Positions 1 to 12,269 of a stretch of DNA of 64,000 nucleotides are shown piece after piece. The position numbers and the translations under genes are program-made. Source of the stretch: Pseudomonadota bacterium (GTDB taxonomy: Bacteria; Pseudomonadota; Gammaproteobacteria; Burkholderiales; JAJZQI01); contig JAJZQI010000002.1 in assembly GCA_021851875.1 (NCBI GenBank), positions 62,001 to 126,000 of the forward strand, given 5' to 3'. The notes below the pieces were generated by a model, which did not search any database, was not told the origin of the DNA, and saw nothing but the letters and a program-made list of their open reading frames with translations. The first letter of the stretch is position 1, and each line of letters opens with the position of its first letter.

Positions 1-83
1 GCACCATCCAGCGCACGGCCGGCAGCAGCCTTGGAAATGTCAGCAGACTTGGCGATAGCATCAATCAGTTCAGATTTGTTCAC
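1..83 (-). CDS. hupB: DNA-binding protein HU-beta, N-terminal part (cut by window edge)
   Basis: The first 27 codons of a histone-like HU protein are present; the translation begins (M)NKSELIDAIAKSADISKA, the characteristic HU-beta N terminus. HU is a small dimeric nucleoid protein that bends DNA. I chose a GTG start at 83: an AAGGGG ribosome-binding site lies six bases before it, whereas the ATG at 89 would abut that site. It lies downstream of lon on the same strand, the order found in many proteobacteria (clpX-lon-hupB). It has its own promoter about 50-80 bases upstream. The rest of the gene is outside the window. Confidence 0.9.
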   Translation of the reverse strand, partial: MNKSELIDAIAKSADISKAAAGRALDG

Positions 84-134
84 GTACATCCCCTTTCAAG
101 GTTTTAATTAGAACGCGGAATCTCCTGCAACGCC

Positions 135-164
135 TTTATAGCAAGGCCTTAAAGCCTGTGTCAA
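135..164 (-). promoter_or_regulatory. sigma-70 promoter of hupB
   Basis: On the minus strand a perfect -35 TTGACA (159-164) is followed after 18 bases by TATAAA (135-140). This gives a leader of roughly 45 bases before the hupB GTG start. It fits strong, lon-independent expression of HU. Confidence 0.7.
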
Positions 165-284
165 GGATGTTACAGGCACTTTGACCGATTCCGGTCCAAG
201 TGGTCTCCTCCACGCAGAAACGACGCCCTGCATGTGCCCTAAAGCAGCGTCAGACAAGGCGTAGACTGCATTCTGCCACTTTTC

Positions 285-2711
<2,427 letters not shown>

Positions 2712-2750
2712 AACTTGGTCCACCTGAAAAATTATTGCAGATGAAAGGCA

Positions 2751-2777
2751 TGTTAGGGCGATTGGCCGGATTTCAAG
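2751..2777 (-). promoter_or_regulatory. possible heat-shock (sigma-32) promoter of lon
   Basis: In the clpX-lon gap the minus strand reads CTTGAA (2772-2777), 13 bases, then CCCTAACA (2751-2758). The -35 matches the sigma-32 consensus CTTGAA exactly and the -10 partly (consensus CCCCATNT). Lon is a classical heat-shock gene, so the placement makes sense. This is a sequence match only. Confidence 0.5.
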
Positions 2778-2801
2778 CCAGTCACCCCAACATGTGCGAA
2801 A

Positions 2802-4073
<1,272 letters not shown>

Positions 4074-4092
4074 GTCTATACCTCGTAAATGC

Positions 4093-4725
4093 TTATTCTG
4101 ACTGAGAAGCTGCCTCGCGGCTGGTCAGTACCTTGTCGATGAGGCCGTACGCGGCAGCGTCTTCCGAACTCATAAAGTAATCCCTATCGGTGTCATTTTC
4201 AATAGTCTCGATAGGTTTGCCGGTGTGGTGTGCCAGCATGCCGTTGAGGCGCTGCTTCAGGTACAGAATCTCCTTGGCATGGATCTCGATGTCGGAGGCC
4301 TGCCCCTGAAAACCGCCCAGCGGCTGGTGAATCATGATGCGGGAGTTCGGCAGCGCGTAGCGCTTGCCCTTTTCCCCGGCGGCCAGCAGAAAGGCGCCCA
4401 TACTGGCGGCCTGACCGATGCACAGGGTGGACACATGCGGCTTGATGAACTGCATGGTGTCGTAAATGGCCATACCCGCAGTTACGGAGCCGCCCGGTGA
4501 GTTGATGTAGAAGTAGATATCCTTGTCGGGATTTTCCGATTCCAGGAACAGCAACTGGGCCACAACCAGATTGGCTGTCGCCTCGTTCACCGGTCCGACC
4601 AGAAATACCACACGCTCCTTCAGCAGGCGCGAGTAGATATCGTAGGCGCGCTCGCCGCGCCCGGTCTGCTCAACCACCATGGGCACCAGGCCCAGTCCCT
4701 GCGGCTCCATCATGCGACTATTCAT
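4093..4725 (-). CDS. clpP: ATP-dependent Clp protease proteolytic subunit ClpP
   Basis: ClpP forms the double-heptameric serine peptidase barrel used by ClpX. The 210-residue protein carries the catalytic Ser108 in [11 protein letters not shown] and His133 in [10 protein letters not shown], with the Asp of the triad expected near the DTDRDYFMS segment. The start codon overlaps the tig stop codon by one base (TGATG), which indicates translational coupling with trigger factor. A short N-terminal extension precedes the conserved LVPMVVEQT start of the mature protein, as in E. coli where a propeptide is removed. Confidence 0.97.
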   Translation of the reverse strand: MNSRMMEPQGLGLVPMVVEQTGRGERAYDIYSRLLKERVVFLVGPVNEATANLVVAQLLFLESENPDKDIYFYINSPGGSVTAGMAIYDTMQFIKPHVSTLCIGQAASMGAFLLAAGEKGKRYALPNSRIMIHQPLGGFQGQASDIEIHAKEILYLKQRLNGMLAHHTGKPIETIENDTDRDYFMSSEDAAAYGLIDKVLTSREAASQSE

Positions 4726-6026
4726 CAGTTATTTCCCATCAGGGTAGAAAAATCGACCGCTTCATCAGTCACCTTCACCTGACCAAGCATCCATTCAACC
4801 ACGTTGTCTTCCAGTGCCAGCGATTCGACGTCGGCCAGACGGGCGGGCTCGGCGTAGTACCACTTCACCACTTCCTCGGGCTGCTCGAAACTCTGCGCGT
4901 ACTCATCAACAATAGCACGCACCTGCTCCGGCTTGGCAGTCAACTGATGCACCTGTACCAGTTCGGCCAGGATCAGACCCAGGGTAACGCGACGGACAGC
5001 CTGCTCTTCAAACAGATCGGCCGGCAGCGGAATATCCTTGGCTGCCATGCCGCGGGTTTGCAGATCCTGACGGGCGCGTTCGCGCAGCTGTTCGATTTCA
5101 GCCGCCACCAGTACGCGTGGCACATCAATTTTGGTGGTATCCAGCAGCGCTTGCATGACCTGCTCTTTCAGACGGCCGCCAATGCGTTTTTTCAGTTCAC
5201 GCGCGAGGTTCTGCTTCACTTCTTCGCGCATCTTGGCAACATCACCGTCAGCCACGCCGATGGACTTGGCAAAGTCGGCATCCACTTCCGGCAGAACGGC
5301 TTCGCTCACGTCATTGAGGGTGATTTCGAACTCGGCGGTTTTACCGGCCACATCCTTGCCATGGTAGTCTTCCGGGAACGCCAGCGGGAAGGTTTTGCTT
5401 TCACCTTGCTTCAGGCCGGTCACGGCGTCTTCGAAGTCTTTCAGCAGGCGGCCTTCGCCCAGGACAAAGCGGTAGTTCTCCGCCGTACCGCCGTCGAAGG
5501 CAACGCCGTCGATGCGGCCGACGTAATTGATATTGACCAGATCGCCCGCCAGCGCGGCTTTTTCGGCCGGTTTGAAGGTGACGCGCTGTTTGCGCAGCAC
5601 GTCGATGGTGCGGTCGACGTCCGCATCAGTCACTTCGGTAACCGGACGGGTCACGCTGGCAGACGAAAAGTCACCCAGGGTGATTTCGGGGTACACCTCG
5701 AAGGTCGCGGTAAATTCATACTGATTGGTGCCTTCCACCTGCTTGGCGGCAAAACGCGGGTAGCCCGCCACTTTCAGCTGCTTATCGCGGACTGCTTCGC
5801 CGAATTTCTGTCCCAGCACATCGCTCAACACTTCCTGTTCCACCTGGCCACCGTACTGCTGCATCACAATGCGCATTGGTACCTTGCCCGGACGGAAGCC
5901 GTCTACTTTGACACGTTTGGAAAGCTTTTTCAGACGGGTATCCATTTCGGCAGCAACCCAGTCCTGGGCAATCACCAGATCAATGCTCTTTTCCAGCGGG
6001 TTCGGGGTGGTATCAACGGTTTGCAT
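4725..6026 (-). CDS. tig: trigger factor, ribosome-associated chaperone and prolyl isomerase
   Basis: Trigger factor binds at the ribosome exit tunnel and folds nascent chains. The 433-residue product has the N-terminal ribosome-binding domain with the signature GFRPGKVP (about residues 40-50), a central FKBP-type peptidyl-prolyl isomerase domain with the [14 protein letters not shown] segment (around 155-240), and the helical C-terminal chaperone domain. I chose the ATG at 6026 because AAGGAT lies eight bases upstream and the length then matches E. coli (432). A longer reading frame to 6077 lacks a better site. It is the first gene of the tig-clpP-clpX unit. Confidence 0.95.
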   Translation of the reverse strand: MQTVDTTPNPLEKSIDLVIAQDWVAAEMDTRLKKLSKRVKVDGFRPGKVPMRIVMQQYGGQVEQEVLSDVLGQKFGEAVRDKQLKVAGYPRFAAKQVEGTNQYEFTATFEVYPEITLGDFSSASVTRPVTEVTDADVDRTIDVLRKQRVTFKPAEKAALAGDLVNINYVGRIDGVAFDGGTAENYRFVLGEGRLLKDFEDAVTGLKQGESKTFPLAFPEDYHGKDVAGKTAEFEITLNDVSEAVLPEVDADFAKSIGVADGDVAKMREEVKQNLARELKKRIGGRLKEQVMQALLDTTKIDVPRVLVAAEIEQLRERARQDLQTRGMAAKDIPLPADLFEEQAVRRVTLGLILAELVQVHQLTAKPEQVRAIVDEYAQSFEQPEEVVKWYYAEPARLADVESLALEDNVVEWMLGQVKVTDEAVDFSTLMGNN

Positions 6027-6096
6027 CCTGCTAATCCTTAAATTCAAAATATTCCGGTGCGGCAAATTCGCCTTCATTTGCCCTTGATTTCACGCC

Positions 6097-6125
6097 ACAT
6101 GGGGATGCAGCCGCAAAACAACAAG
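6097..6125 (-). promoter_or_regulatory. possible heat-shock (sigma-32) promoter of tig-clpP-clpX
   Basis: The minus strand shows CTTGTT (6120-6125), 15 bases, then CCCCATGT (6097-6104). The -10 matches the sigma-32 consensus CCCCATNT fully; the -35 matches CTTGAA at four of six bases. It lies about 70 bases before the tig start. clpPX is heat-shock controlled in E. coli; here the whole three-gene unit would be. Confidence 0.5.
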
Positions 6126-6300
6126 GGATTCCACGCGTTAGGCCAACCACATTCGCCTGGCGGTAACGAGGGACAAACAGTCCAACATTGTAGCACTAGC
6201 TTGCAGTAACATGGCAACCATCGCCGCAGCGACAACCGAGCAGGCATGGCCCAGGATACAGCCCGGAAATAACCCTGCCGCGATTACGTGCCCGCCAAAC

Positions 6301-6333
6301 AAAAAAAACCTGCGACTGCTCGCAGGTTTTTTT
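6301..6333. terminator. bidirectional Rho-independent terminator after tsdA
   Basis: A perfect nine-base-pair stem (AACCTGCGA, 6307-6315, with its complement 6320-6328) encloses a CTGC loop. It is flanked by eight A on the left and a T run on the right, so it can act on both strands. On the minus strand it lies just past the tsdA stop codon. Confidence 0.85.
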
Positions 6334-6351
6334 GTTTGGAAATACCCCGGC

Positions 6352-7206
6352 TTATTGCTGTTTTTCCTTCTCGAAGTGAGGGCGCGGCTGGCTGTCGATA
6401 TACTTGGCCACATCCCACGCCTCCTGCTCCGTCAGCGAGTCCGGCGCATTTTTCGGCATATTGTGCTTGATAAAGCGGACCGCCTTGTCGACTTGCGCCA
6501 TACCCGCGCCGTCGTTATAGGAGTTGGCGCCCCACAGCGGCGGGAAAATATAATTATCCCCCGCTTTCATGCCCTGGCCGTCGGCCGCATGGCACATGGA
6601 ACACTTGGCCTCATACACCAGTTTGCCGCGCGCCGCATCTTCCGGCTGAGCCGGTTTGCTCACAACCACGAAGCCACGGCCATTCAGTTCGGTACCCAGC
6701 GGCACTCCGCGCGACAGGAAATTCATGTAGGCGACGATGTCGGTCATATCCTGGCCGGCCGTATCCAGCGCCTTGCCGTTCATGCTGCGCTTGAAGCAGC
6801 CGTTGATACGGTCCTGCAGCGTGATGATCTTGCCATCACGCTTGTTGAACTGCGGGAAAATGGCGGGCAAACCGACAAACGGGGCGGCAAACGGCTTCTG
6901 GCCGTTATCCTGGTGACACGCGGTGCAGTACATCGCGTTACCCACGTTATTAGGGAGCGCTTTCTTGGTCTGCGTCACGATGAAATAACCATGCTTGATG
7001 CTGTCGCCCAGAGGACCGGCAGGCACGTCCGCCTCGCTGTATGGTTTGTCATAGCCGGCGTACTGCGGCTGTGCGGCAGCCGGCTTGCTCGCCGCCCATG
7101 CGGCTGAAGATGCGGTCAATGCTGCAGCCGCGGCCAGGATCGCCAGCGAAACAAATTGTTTTGCCTGCATTTTTGACGCCAAGGCGGAATGAAATCGCTT
7201 CACCAT
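6352..7206 (-). CDS. tsdA: TsdA-type dihaem cytochrome c, thiosulfate dehydrogenase / tetrathionate reductase
   Basis: A secreted periplasmic dihaem cytochrome of 284 residues. A signal peptide covers about residues 1-38 (hydrophobic Leu/Ala core, cleavage after AAWA). Two haem-binding motifs are CTACH (94-98) and CSMCH (202-206). Between them is RINGCFKRSMNGK with Cys137, matching the unusual Cys axial haem ligand that defines the active site of TsdA enzymes, which join two thiosulfates into tetrathionate (or reverse this). The N-terminal block PAGPLGDSIKHG is also TsdA-like. An alternative start at Met13 would still leave a signal peptide. It stands alone between a terminator and tRNA-Leu; no tsdB partner is adjacent. 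Direction of the physiological reaction is not deducible here. Confidence 0.85.
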   Translation of the reverse strand: MVKRFHSALASKMQAKQFVSLAILAAAAALTASSAAWAASKPAAAQPQYAGYDKPYSEADVPAGPLGDSIKHGYFIVTQTKKALPNNVGNAMYCTACHQDNGQKPFAAPFVGLPAIFPQFNKRDGKIITLQDRINGCFKRSMNGKALDTAGQDMTDIVAYMNFLSRGVPLGTELNGRGFVVVSKPAQPEDAARGKLVYEAKCSMCHAADGQGMKAGDNYIFPPLWGANSYNDGAGMAQVDKAVRFIKHNMPKNAPDSLTEQEAWDVAKYIDSQPRPHFEKEKQQ

Positions 7207-7532
7207 TTCTCTTTATCTCTTTTCTTTCCAAGAACCATTTACACAAAAACCAATTTTATCAAAGACATCCAGCGACAAAAATAGTAAATTCATGCTACAC
7301 GAAGCGGTACAATGGATTTCCCGCCTCCCAAATCAGCCAAGGGACAAGAACAGAATGCAGACAGACTCGAGACGAATCAGCCTACGTCGGCTTTAAAAAA
7401 CCGGCACAACAATGCTAATGCAGCCGGATTAACCGAGAATGAATTAAATCTATCCGACTCAAATCGTTTTGGCTTAGCAAGACCGGCCGAGCAGGTAACG
7501 CCGACCATAAAAAGAGAATGGATAAGGAGGGA
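7207..7532. other. intergenic region upstream of tsdA, no gene seen
   Basis: About 326 bases between tsdA and tRNA-Leu. I see no supported coding region. A plausible extended -10 for tsdA (TGATAAAAT on the minus strand, 7253-7261) is the only promoter-like element; no good -35 accompanies it. Confidence 0.4.
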
Positions 7533-7617
7533 TGGTGCGAAAGGAGAGACTCGAACTCTCACGCCTTACGGCGCTGGAACCTAAATCCAGTGCGTCTACC
7601 AATTCCGCCACTTTCGC
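7533..7617 (-). tRNA. tRNA-Leu(UAG)
   Basis: The minus strand folds as a class II tRNA: acceptor stem GCGAAAG/CTTTCGC (7611-7617 with 7537-7543), anticodon stem CTGGA/TCCAG around loop TTTAGGT (anticodon TAG), a long variable arm GCGCCGTAAGGCGT, the T arm GAGAGTTCGAGTCTCTC, and an encoded CCA at 7533-7535. The long variable arm and the anticodon identify leucine. Confidence 0.97.
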
Positions 7618-7741
7618 AGGCCAATTAGTGTAATATAGTCCGCGGTCGACTGTCAGCCTTTCTCTGCCATTTCCCGGCCGGCCTCGACCCGATAATTCAA
7701 TCAAGCATCCGTTCAATCGACAGCAGAAAGCCCAACGGACC

Positions 7742-8566
7742 ATGTCCGACGATTACGCCGTCAATCATTACGAAAACTTTCCCGTCGCTTCGATCCTTTT
7801 GCCGCGGCGTCTGCGGCGCCCGGTACGCATTATTTACCGCTTTGCCCGCGCCGCCGACGACTTTGCCGACGAGGGCGACCTGCCGGCGGAAGAACGTTTG
7901 CGCCTGCTGGATGGTTTTCGCGCGCAGCTCGCCCTGATTGAACGGGGAGAAACGCCGCAGGAGCCACTGTTTGCCGACCTGGCGGAAATCATTGGCCAAT
8001 ACCGCCTGCCCATCCAGCTGTTTTACGACCTGCTCAGCGCCTTCAGCCAGGACGTCGGCAAAACGCGCTATGCCGACTTTGGTGAAGTCATGGATTACTG
8101 CCGCCGCTCCGCCAACCCGATCGGCCGCCTGCTGCTGCACCTGTACGGCGAAACCGACGAGCGCAATCTGGCCCACAGCGACGCGATCTGTTCCGCTTTG
8201 CAAGTGATCAACTTTCTCCAGGATGTGGCCGTCGACTATAAAAAGAATCGCATCTACCTGCCGCAGGATGAAATGGAGAAATACCGCATCCGCGAGCAGG
8301 ATATTGCCGCCGGCGATACGGGCGGCATGTGGGTGCCCTTCATCATGCCGCAGATAGAACGCGCCAGAAAGCTCCTGCAGGGCGGCGCGCCGCTGGGGAA
8401 AAAGCTGCCGGGACGCTTGGGGCTGGAAATGCGCCTGATCATCGCCGGCGGCGAGACGATTTTGCGTAAACTCTATGAAAGCAAGGGCGATATGTATAAC
8501 CAGCGCCCGGTTCTGCAGCCTTACGACTGGCTGAAAATGCTGTGGAAAGCGGTACGTGCCAAATAG
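7742..8566 (+). CDS. hpnC: squalene synthase family protein HpnC (hydroxysqualene synthase)
   Basis: In the three-step bacterial route HpnD makes presqualene diphosphate, HpnC converts it to hydroxysqualene and HpnE reduces this to squalene for hopanoids. This 274-residue protein is an all-helical trans-isoprenyl transferase with the Asp-rich motifs ADDFADE (about 38-44) and NFLQDVAVDYKKNRIYLPQ (about 157-175). It is first in an hpnC-hpnD-hpnE run, 39 bases before hpnD. The ATG overlaps nothing upstream and gives the usual length. No squalene-hopene cyclase is in the window. Confidence 0.92.
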   Translation: MSDDYAVNHYENFPVASILLPRRLRRPVRIIYRFARAADDFADEGDLPAEERLRLLDGFRAQLALIERGETPQEPLFADLAEIIGQYRLPIQLFYDLLSAFSQDVGKTRYADFGEVMDYCRRSANPIGRLLLHLYGETDERNLAHSDAICSALQVINFLQDVAVDYKKNRIYLPQDEMEKYRIREQDIAAGDTGGMWVPFIMPQIERARKLLQGGAPLGKKLPGRLGLEMRLIIAGGETILRKLYESKGDMYNQRPVLQPYDWLKMLWKAVRAK

Positions 8567-8605
8567 GTTCGAACCACACTTCAGCAATATCCAAGAGGAT
8601 TAAGC

Positions 8606-9439
8606 GTGACACCTGACGAATACTGCCAGGACAAGGCTGCCAAGAGCGGCTCCAGTTTTTATTACAGCTTCCTGTTCCTGCCGCCGGACAAGCGCCGTGC
8701 GATTACCGCACTGTACGCCTTCTGCCGCGAAGTGGACGACATTGCCGACGAATGCCACGACATCGTCGTAGCCAGCACCAAACTGGCCTGGTGGGAAGCG
8801 GAAATACGCCGCGCCTTCAATGGCGCGCCGCAACATCCGGTTACCCAGGCGCTGCAGGACGGCATCAAACAATACGACCTGCCGCTGGAGCTGTTCGTTG
8901 AAATCATCGACGGCATGCGCATGGACCTGGGTGAAGTGCGCTACGCCGACTTCAAGTCGCTGCAGCTATATTGCTACCGGGTTGCCAGCGTGGTGGGGCA
9001 ACTTTCCGCCAGCATTTTCGGCTACAGCGACCGCAAAACGCTGAAATATGCCAACGACCTTGGCATGGCCTTTCAGCTCACCAACATCATCCGCGATGTG
9101 GGCGAAGATGCGCGACGCGACCGCGTCTATCTGCCGCAGGATGAATTGCGCCAGTTCGGCGTCAGCGAGGAGGACATCATGCGGGGCCGGCAGACCGAGG
9201 CCTTCGCGCGGATGATGGCTTTTCAGGAGCAGCGCGCGCAGAGCTATTACGATTCCGCCATGGCGGCCCTGCCCCAAGCCGATCGGAAAAACCAGCTGAC
9301 CGGCCTGATCATGTCGGCGATTTACCGCAGCCTGCTGGACGAGATCAAGCGGGATGACTTCCAGGTATTGAATCAGCGCATCTCGCTCACCCCCATCCGC
9401 AAACTGTGGCTGGCCATCAAAACCTGGCTGCGGGGCTAA
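8606..9439 (+). CDS. hpnD: presqualene diphosphate synthase HpnD
   Basis: A 277-residue squalene/phytoene synthase family enzyme, expected to condense two farnesyl diphosphates into presqualene diphosphate. The N terminus has the family pattern SFYYSFLFLPPDKR; the two Mg-diphosphate-binding Asp-rich motifs are REVDDIADE (about 47-55) and NIIRDVGEDARRDRVYLPQ (about 157-175). A GAGG ribosome-binding site lies a few bases before its GTG (or ATG-equivalent) start. It is followed by hpnE after 12 bases, consistent with one operon. Confidence 0.92.
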   Translation: MTPDEYCQDKAAKSGSSFYYSFLFLPPDKRRAITALYAFCREVDDIADECHDIVVASTKLAWWEAEIRRAFNGAPQHPVTQALQDGIKQYDLPLELFVEIIDGMRMDLGEVRYADFKSLQLYCYRVASVVGQLSASIFGYSDRKTLKYANDLGMAFQLTNIIRDVGEDARRDRVYLPQDELRQFGVSEEDIMRGRQTEAFARMMAFQEQRAQSYYDSAMAALPQADRKNQLTGLIMSAIYRSLLDEIKRDDFQVLNQRISLTPIRKLWLAIKTWLRG

Positions 9440-9451
9440 GCGGCACACGGC

Positions 9452-10741
9452 ATGGGGCGCAATGTAGCCATTATCGGCGGCGGCTTTGCCGGCATGGCCG
9501 CCGCGGTATCGCTGACACGGCAGGGAGTGCCGGTCACGCTGTTTGAAGCCGGCCGCCAGTTGGGCGGACGAGCCCGTAGCGTGCCGCTGAACGACCTGAC
9601 CCTCGACAACGGCCAGCACATCCTTCTTGGAGCCTACCGCAAAACACTTGAACTGATCGACTTTTTGCACCCGCAGCAGCCGCCCTACCTGCGCCTGCCG
9701 CTGATGCTGGAAGTGCCCGACCGCTTCAGGCTGGAGGCCGCTCGCCTGCCGGCCCCCTGGCACCTGCTGGCCGCCATCCTGCGAGCGGAAGGTATCAGTT
9801 GGCGGGACAGAATCTCGCTCGTAGGTTTTTTTTCCCGCCTGAAGCGGCAACGTTTCAAGCTGAAACAGGACGAACCGCTGCTCGATTTTTTGCAACGCCA
9901 CGAGCAATCCCGCCATCTGCGGCAATGGCTATGGGAGCCCCTGTGTCTGGCGGCACTGAACACGCCACCGGGAATCGCCTCAGCCCAGTTGTTCATCAAT
10001 GTGCTGCGCGACAGCCTGCTGGGCGCCGCCGCCGACAGCGACATGGTTTTGCCGCTCCGCCCGCTGGGCGAGCTTTTTCCCGTGCCCGCCGGACGTTGGC
10101 TCAGCCAGCAAGGCGGCACTTTGCATACCGGTTGCCGAGTCAACCGCATTCGGCAGGAAACCAGCGGCTTCAGCATCCACAGTCCGCTTGGCGTACAGGC
10201 CTTCAGCCATGTCATTTGCGCCACGGCGCCGCAACATACGGCGACGCTGCTGCCCGACACCCCCTTGCTGGACGATGTCAGGCACATGCTTGACCGCTTC
10301 GACTTTCAACCGATCTACACCGTCTATCTGCAATACGCCCACGGCACGCATTTGCGCCGCCCGCTGTATGCCCTCCCGCCCGGCAGAATGGCGCAGTGGC
10401 TGTTTGACCGGGGTCAATTGACCGGCGAAGAGGGCTTGTTCGCCGCCGTGGTCAGCGCCCATGGTTCCCATGTCGAATTGACCCACGACGAAATTGCCAG
10501 CCGGGCCGACGAAGAAATCCGCTCGGCACTCATGCCTGCCTTGCCTGCCCCCCTGTGGTATCAGGTGATCGCCGAAAAACGCGCCACCTTCGCCGCCGTG
10601 CCGCACCTTGAGCGTCCTGCGCAAAATACCAGACTGCAGGATTTCTATCTTGCCGGCGACTACACCGCCGGCGATTATCCCGCAACGCTCGAAGGCGCCG
10701 TGCGAAGTGGGTTACAATGTGCGGCTTCGGTGATGCGGTGA
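9452..10741 (+). CDS. hpnE: hydroxysqualene dehydroxylase HpnE (FAD-dependent)
   Basis: A 429-residue flavoprotein of the amine oxidase / phytoene desaturase fold that removes the hydroxyl of hydroxysqualene to give squalene. The N-terminal dinucleotide-binding motif is IIGGGFAGMAAAVSL followed by the acidic end of the second strand FEAGRQLGGRARS. The C terminus has the FAD-contacting YLAGDYTAGDYPATLEGAVRS region. A run of eight T near 9827-9834 lies within the coding sequence but the frame is intact. Last gene of the hpnCDE unit. Confidence 0.92.
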   Translation: MGRNVAIIGGGFAGMAAAVSLTRQGVPVTLFEAGRQLGGRARSVPLNDLTLDNGQHILLGAYRKTLELIDFLHPQQPPYLRLPLMLEVPDRFRLEAARLPAPWHLLAAILRAEGISWRDRISLVGFFSRLKRQRFKLKQDEPLLDFLQRHEQSRHLRQWLWEPLCLAALNTPPGIASAQLFINVLRDSLLGAAADSDMVLPLRPLGELFPVPAGRWLSQQGGTLHTGCRVNRIRQETSGFSIHSPLGVQAFSHVICATAPQHTATLLPDTPLLDDVRHMLDRFDFQPIYTVYLQYAHGTHLRRPLYALPPGRMAQWLFDRGQLTGEEGLFAAVVSAHGSHVELTHDEIASRADEEIRSALMPALPAPLWYQVIAEKRATFAAVPHLERPAQNTRLQDFYLAGDYTAGDYPATLEGAVRSGLQCAASVMR

Positions 10742-10789
10742 AGCGGCTGCATCCCCGGCAAGTTTTGAATTCAGCGCAAGGAAACGACC

Positions 10790-11545
10790 ATGATTAATTA
10801 CCAAGCCCCGGCAGACCTTCTAAAAGAGCGCGTGATTCTGGTCACCGGCGCAGGCCAGGGGCTGGGGCGCATTGCCGCGCTGGAGTTCGCCAAACACGGC
10901 GCAACGGTTATTCTGCTGGGGCGTAAAGTAGAGAAACTGGAACAGGTGTACGACGAAATGCTCGCCGCCGGCTACCCGGAAGCAGTCATTTTCCCAATGG
11001 ATCTGGAACAGGCCAGCGACGACGATTTCAAGAACATGGCCCTGGGCATCAAACAACAGCTGAAGCGGCTGGATGGCATTCTGCACAATGCAGCCCGCTA
11101 TTTCACGCCCAGCCTGCTGGAATCCCAGCCGCTGGATCAATGGATGACGCTGCTGCGCGTCAATCTGGCGGCCCCCTTTGCCCTGACCCGCGCCTGCCTG
11201 CCGCTGCTGCGCCAGGCGCCCGACGCATCGGTCATCATGACCGGCGAAACGCACGGTCACACGCCCAAAGCCTACTGGGGCGGCTTTGCCGTATCGAAGG
11301 CCGGCCTGGAAACCCTTACGAAAATCTGGGCGGATGAAATGGAGTCGCAATCGCCGCAGATCCGCATCAACGCCGTCATTCCCGGTCCGATCAACACCCC
11401 GATGCGGACCCGCAGCCACCCGGGCGAGCTACCGGAAAGCCGGATTCAGCCGGAAACCCTGATGCCGTCCTACCTGTATCTGATGGGCCCGGACAGCAAG
11501 GACAAGAACGGCCTCATCTACGATCTGGCCAACAGCGAATGCTGA
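10790..11545 (+). CDS. YciK-like short-chain dehydrogenase/reductase with altered catalytic residues
   Basis: A 251-residue Rossmann-fold protein. The NAD(P)-binding motif TGAGQGLGR (about 19-27) and the HNAA motif (HNAARYF) are intact, and the overall pattern (LLKERVILVTGA, YLYLMGPDS) resembles E. coli YciK, whose substrate is unknown. The catalytic region is unusual: where the family has Ser and YxxxK this protein reads TGETHGHTPKAYWGGFAVSK, so the Lys is kept but the catalytic Tyr is Phe (TTT codon) and the Ser region is TGE. It follows hpnE by 48 bases on the same strand with GGAA as ribosome-binding site, so may be co-transcribed with hopanoid genes, but a role in that pathway is not shown. 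Confidence 0.75.
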   Translation: MINYQAPADLLKERVILVTGAGQGLGRIAALEFAKHGATVILLGRKVEKLEQVYDEMLAAGYPEAVIFPMDLEQASDDDFKNMALGIKQQLKRLDGILHNAARYFTPSLLESQPLDQWMTLLRVNLAAPFALTRACLPLLRQAPDASVIMTGETHGHTPKAYWGGFAVSKAGLETLTKIWADEMESQSPQIRINAVIPGPINTPMRTRSHPGELPESRIQPETLMPSYLYLMGPDSKDKNGLIYDLANSEC

Positions 11546-11568
11546 GATCAAGCCGACGGCATGGCTGT

Positions 11569-12258
11569 TCAGCGCAGGTTAAGCGTATAGATTTCCGCGC
11601 CGACGGCGATTTCATCGCCCTGATTGAGCAAGACTTGAGAGTCGCCCACCCCCTGGCCGTTGACCTTGATGGCGCGTGAGCCGACCACGGGCTGCAGATG
11701 GAAACCATGGGGCCGGCGCAAAATGACGGCATAGCATTTTTCCGGCAGACCGACCGGATGAATTACCCGCGTCAACTGGACGGAGCGTGCAGAAGCCACG
11801 CCGTTTAAAGGACGCAACTCCCCCTCGGGCAGCTTTACGCCGGTTATGCGGGCCTCGCTGACGCCCGGCTGCTTCTCGGCCGGTTTGTCTACCGCTGCGG
11901 CGCGCTCCATTTCGGCATCAAGCACATCCTTGCTGAGCAGCATGGTCTGATCGAAGTCCATTTCCCGTGCGGCACGCTGATTCATGTACTTGATCACATA
12001 ACTGCCGATCTGAATCAGGTCGTTATTCTGCAGGATATGCTTTTCGACCTGGGTGCCGTTCACCAGAGTACCGTTGGTGCTTTGATCTTCCAGGATCTGA
12101 TCATTGGCCACGCTGACGATAACGGCGTGCTGCTTGCTCACCGCCCCCTCGTCCAGCACCAGATTGCAGCCGGGTTGGCGCCCGATCACAAAGGCATCCT
12201 GGTCGACAAAGAAATGGCCGACCACAGTACCATCACGCGTCACAATCAATTTAGCCAT
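11569..12258 (-). CDS. FHA-domain protein with a second degenerate FHA-like module
   Basis: A 229-residue cytoplasmic protein. Residues about 20-95 form a forkhead-associated phosphothreonine-binding domain with the conserved GRQPGCNLVLD, SKQHAVI and STNGTLVNG motifs. The C-terminal 65 residues repeat the tail of the fold (VNGQGVGDSQVLLNQGDEIAVG split by insertions), so this looks like a second, degenerate FHA. A linker of about 60 residues joins them. It is transcribed right after a PP2C phosphatase gene (11 bases apart), which suggests the pair read and erase Ser/Thr phosphorylation. No protein kinase gene is in the window. Confidence 0.85.
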   Translation of the reverse strand: MAKLIVTRDGTVVGHFFVDQDAFVIGRQPGCNLVLDEGAVSKQHAVIVSVANDQILEDQSTNGTLVNGTQVEKHILQNNDLIQIGSYVIKYMNQRAAREMDFDQTMLLSKDVLDAEMERAAAVDKPAEKQPGVSEARITGVKLPEGELRPLNGVASARSVQLTRVIHPVGLPEKCYAVILRRPHGFHLQPVVGSRAIKVNGQGVGDSQVLLNQGDEIAVGAEIYTLNLR

Positions 12259-12269
12259 CTGTTCCCCAC

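Noticed and set aside
9827-9834. Run of eight T in hpnE as a phase-variable tract
   Set aside because: It is in frame, encodes Phe-Phe, and a metabolic gene for a membrane lipid is an unlikely target; no supporting evidence.
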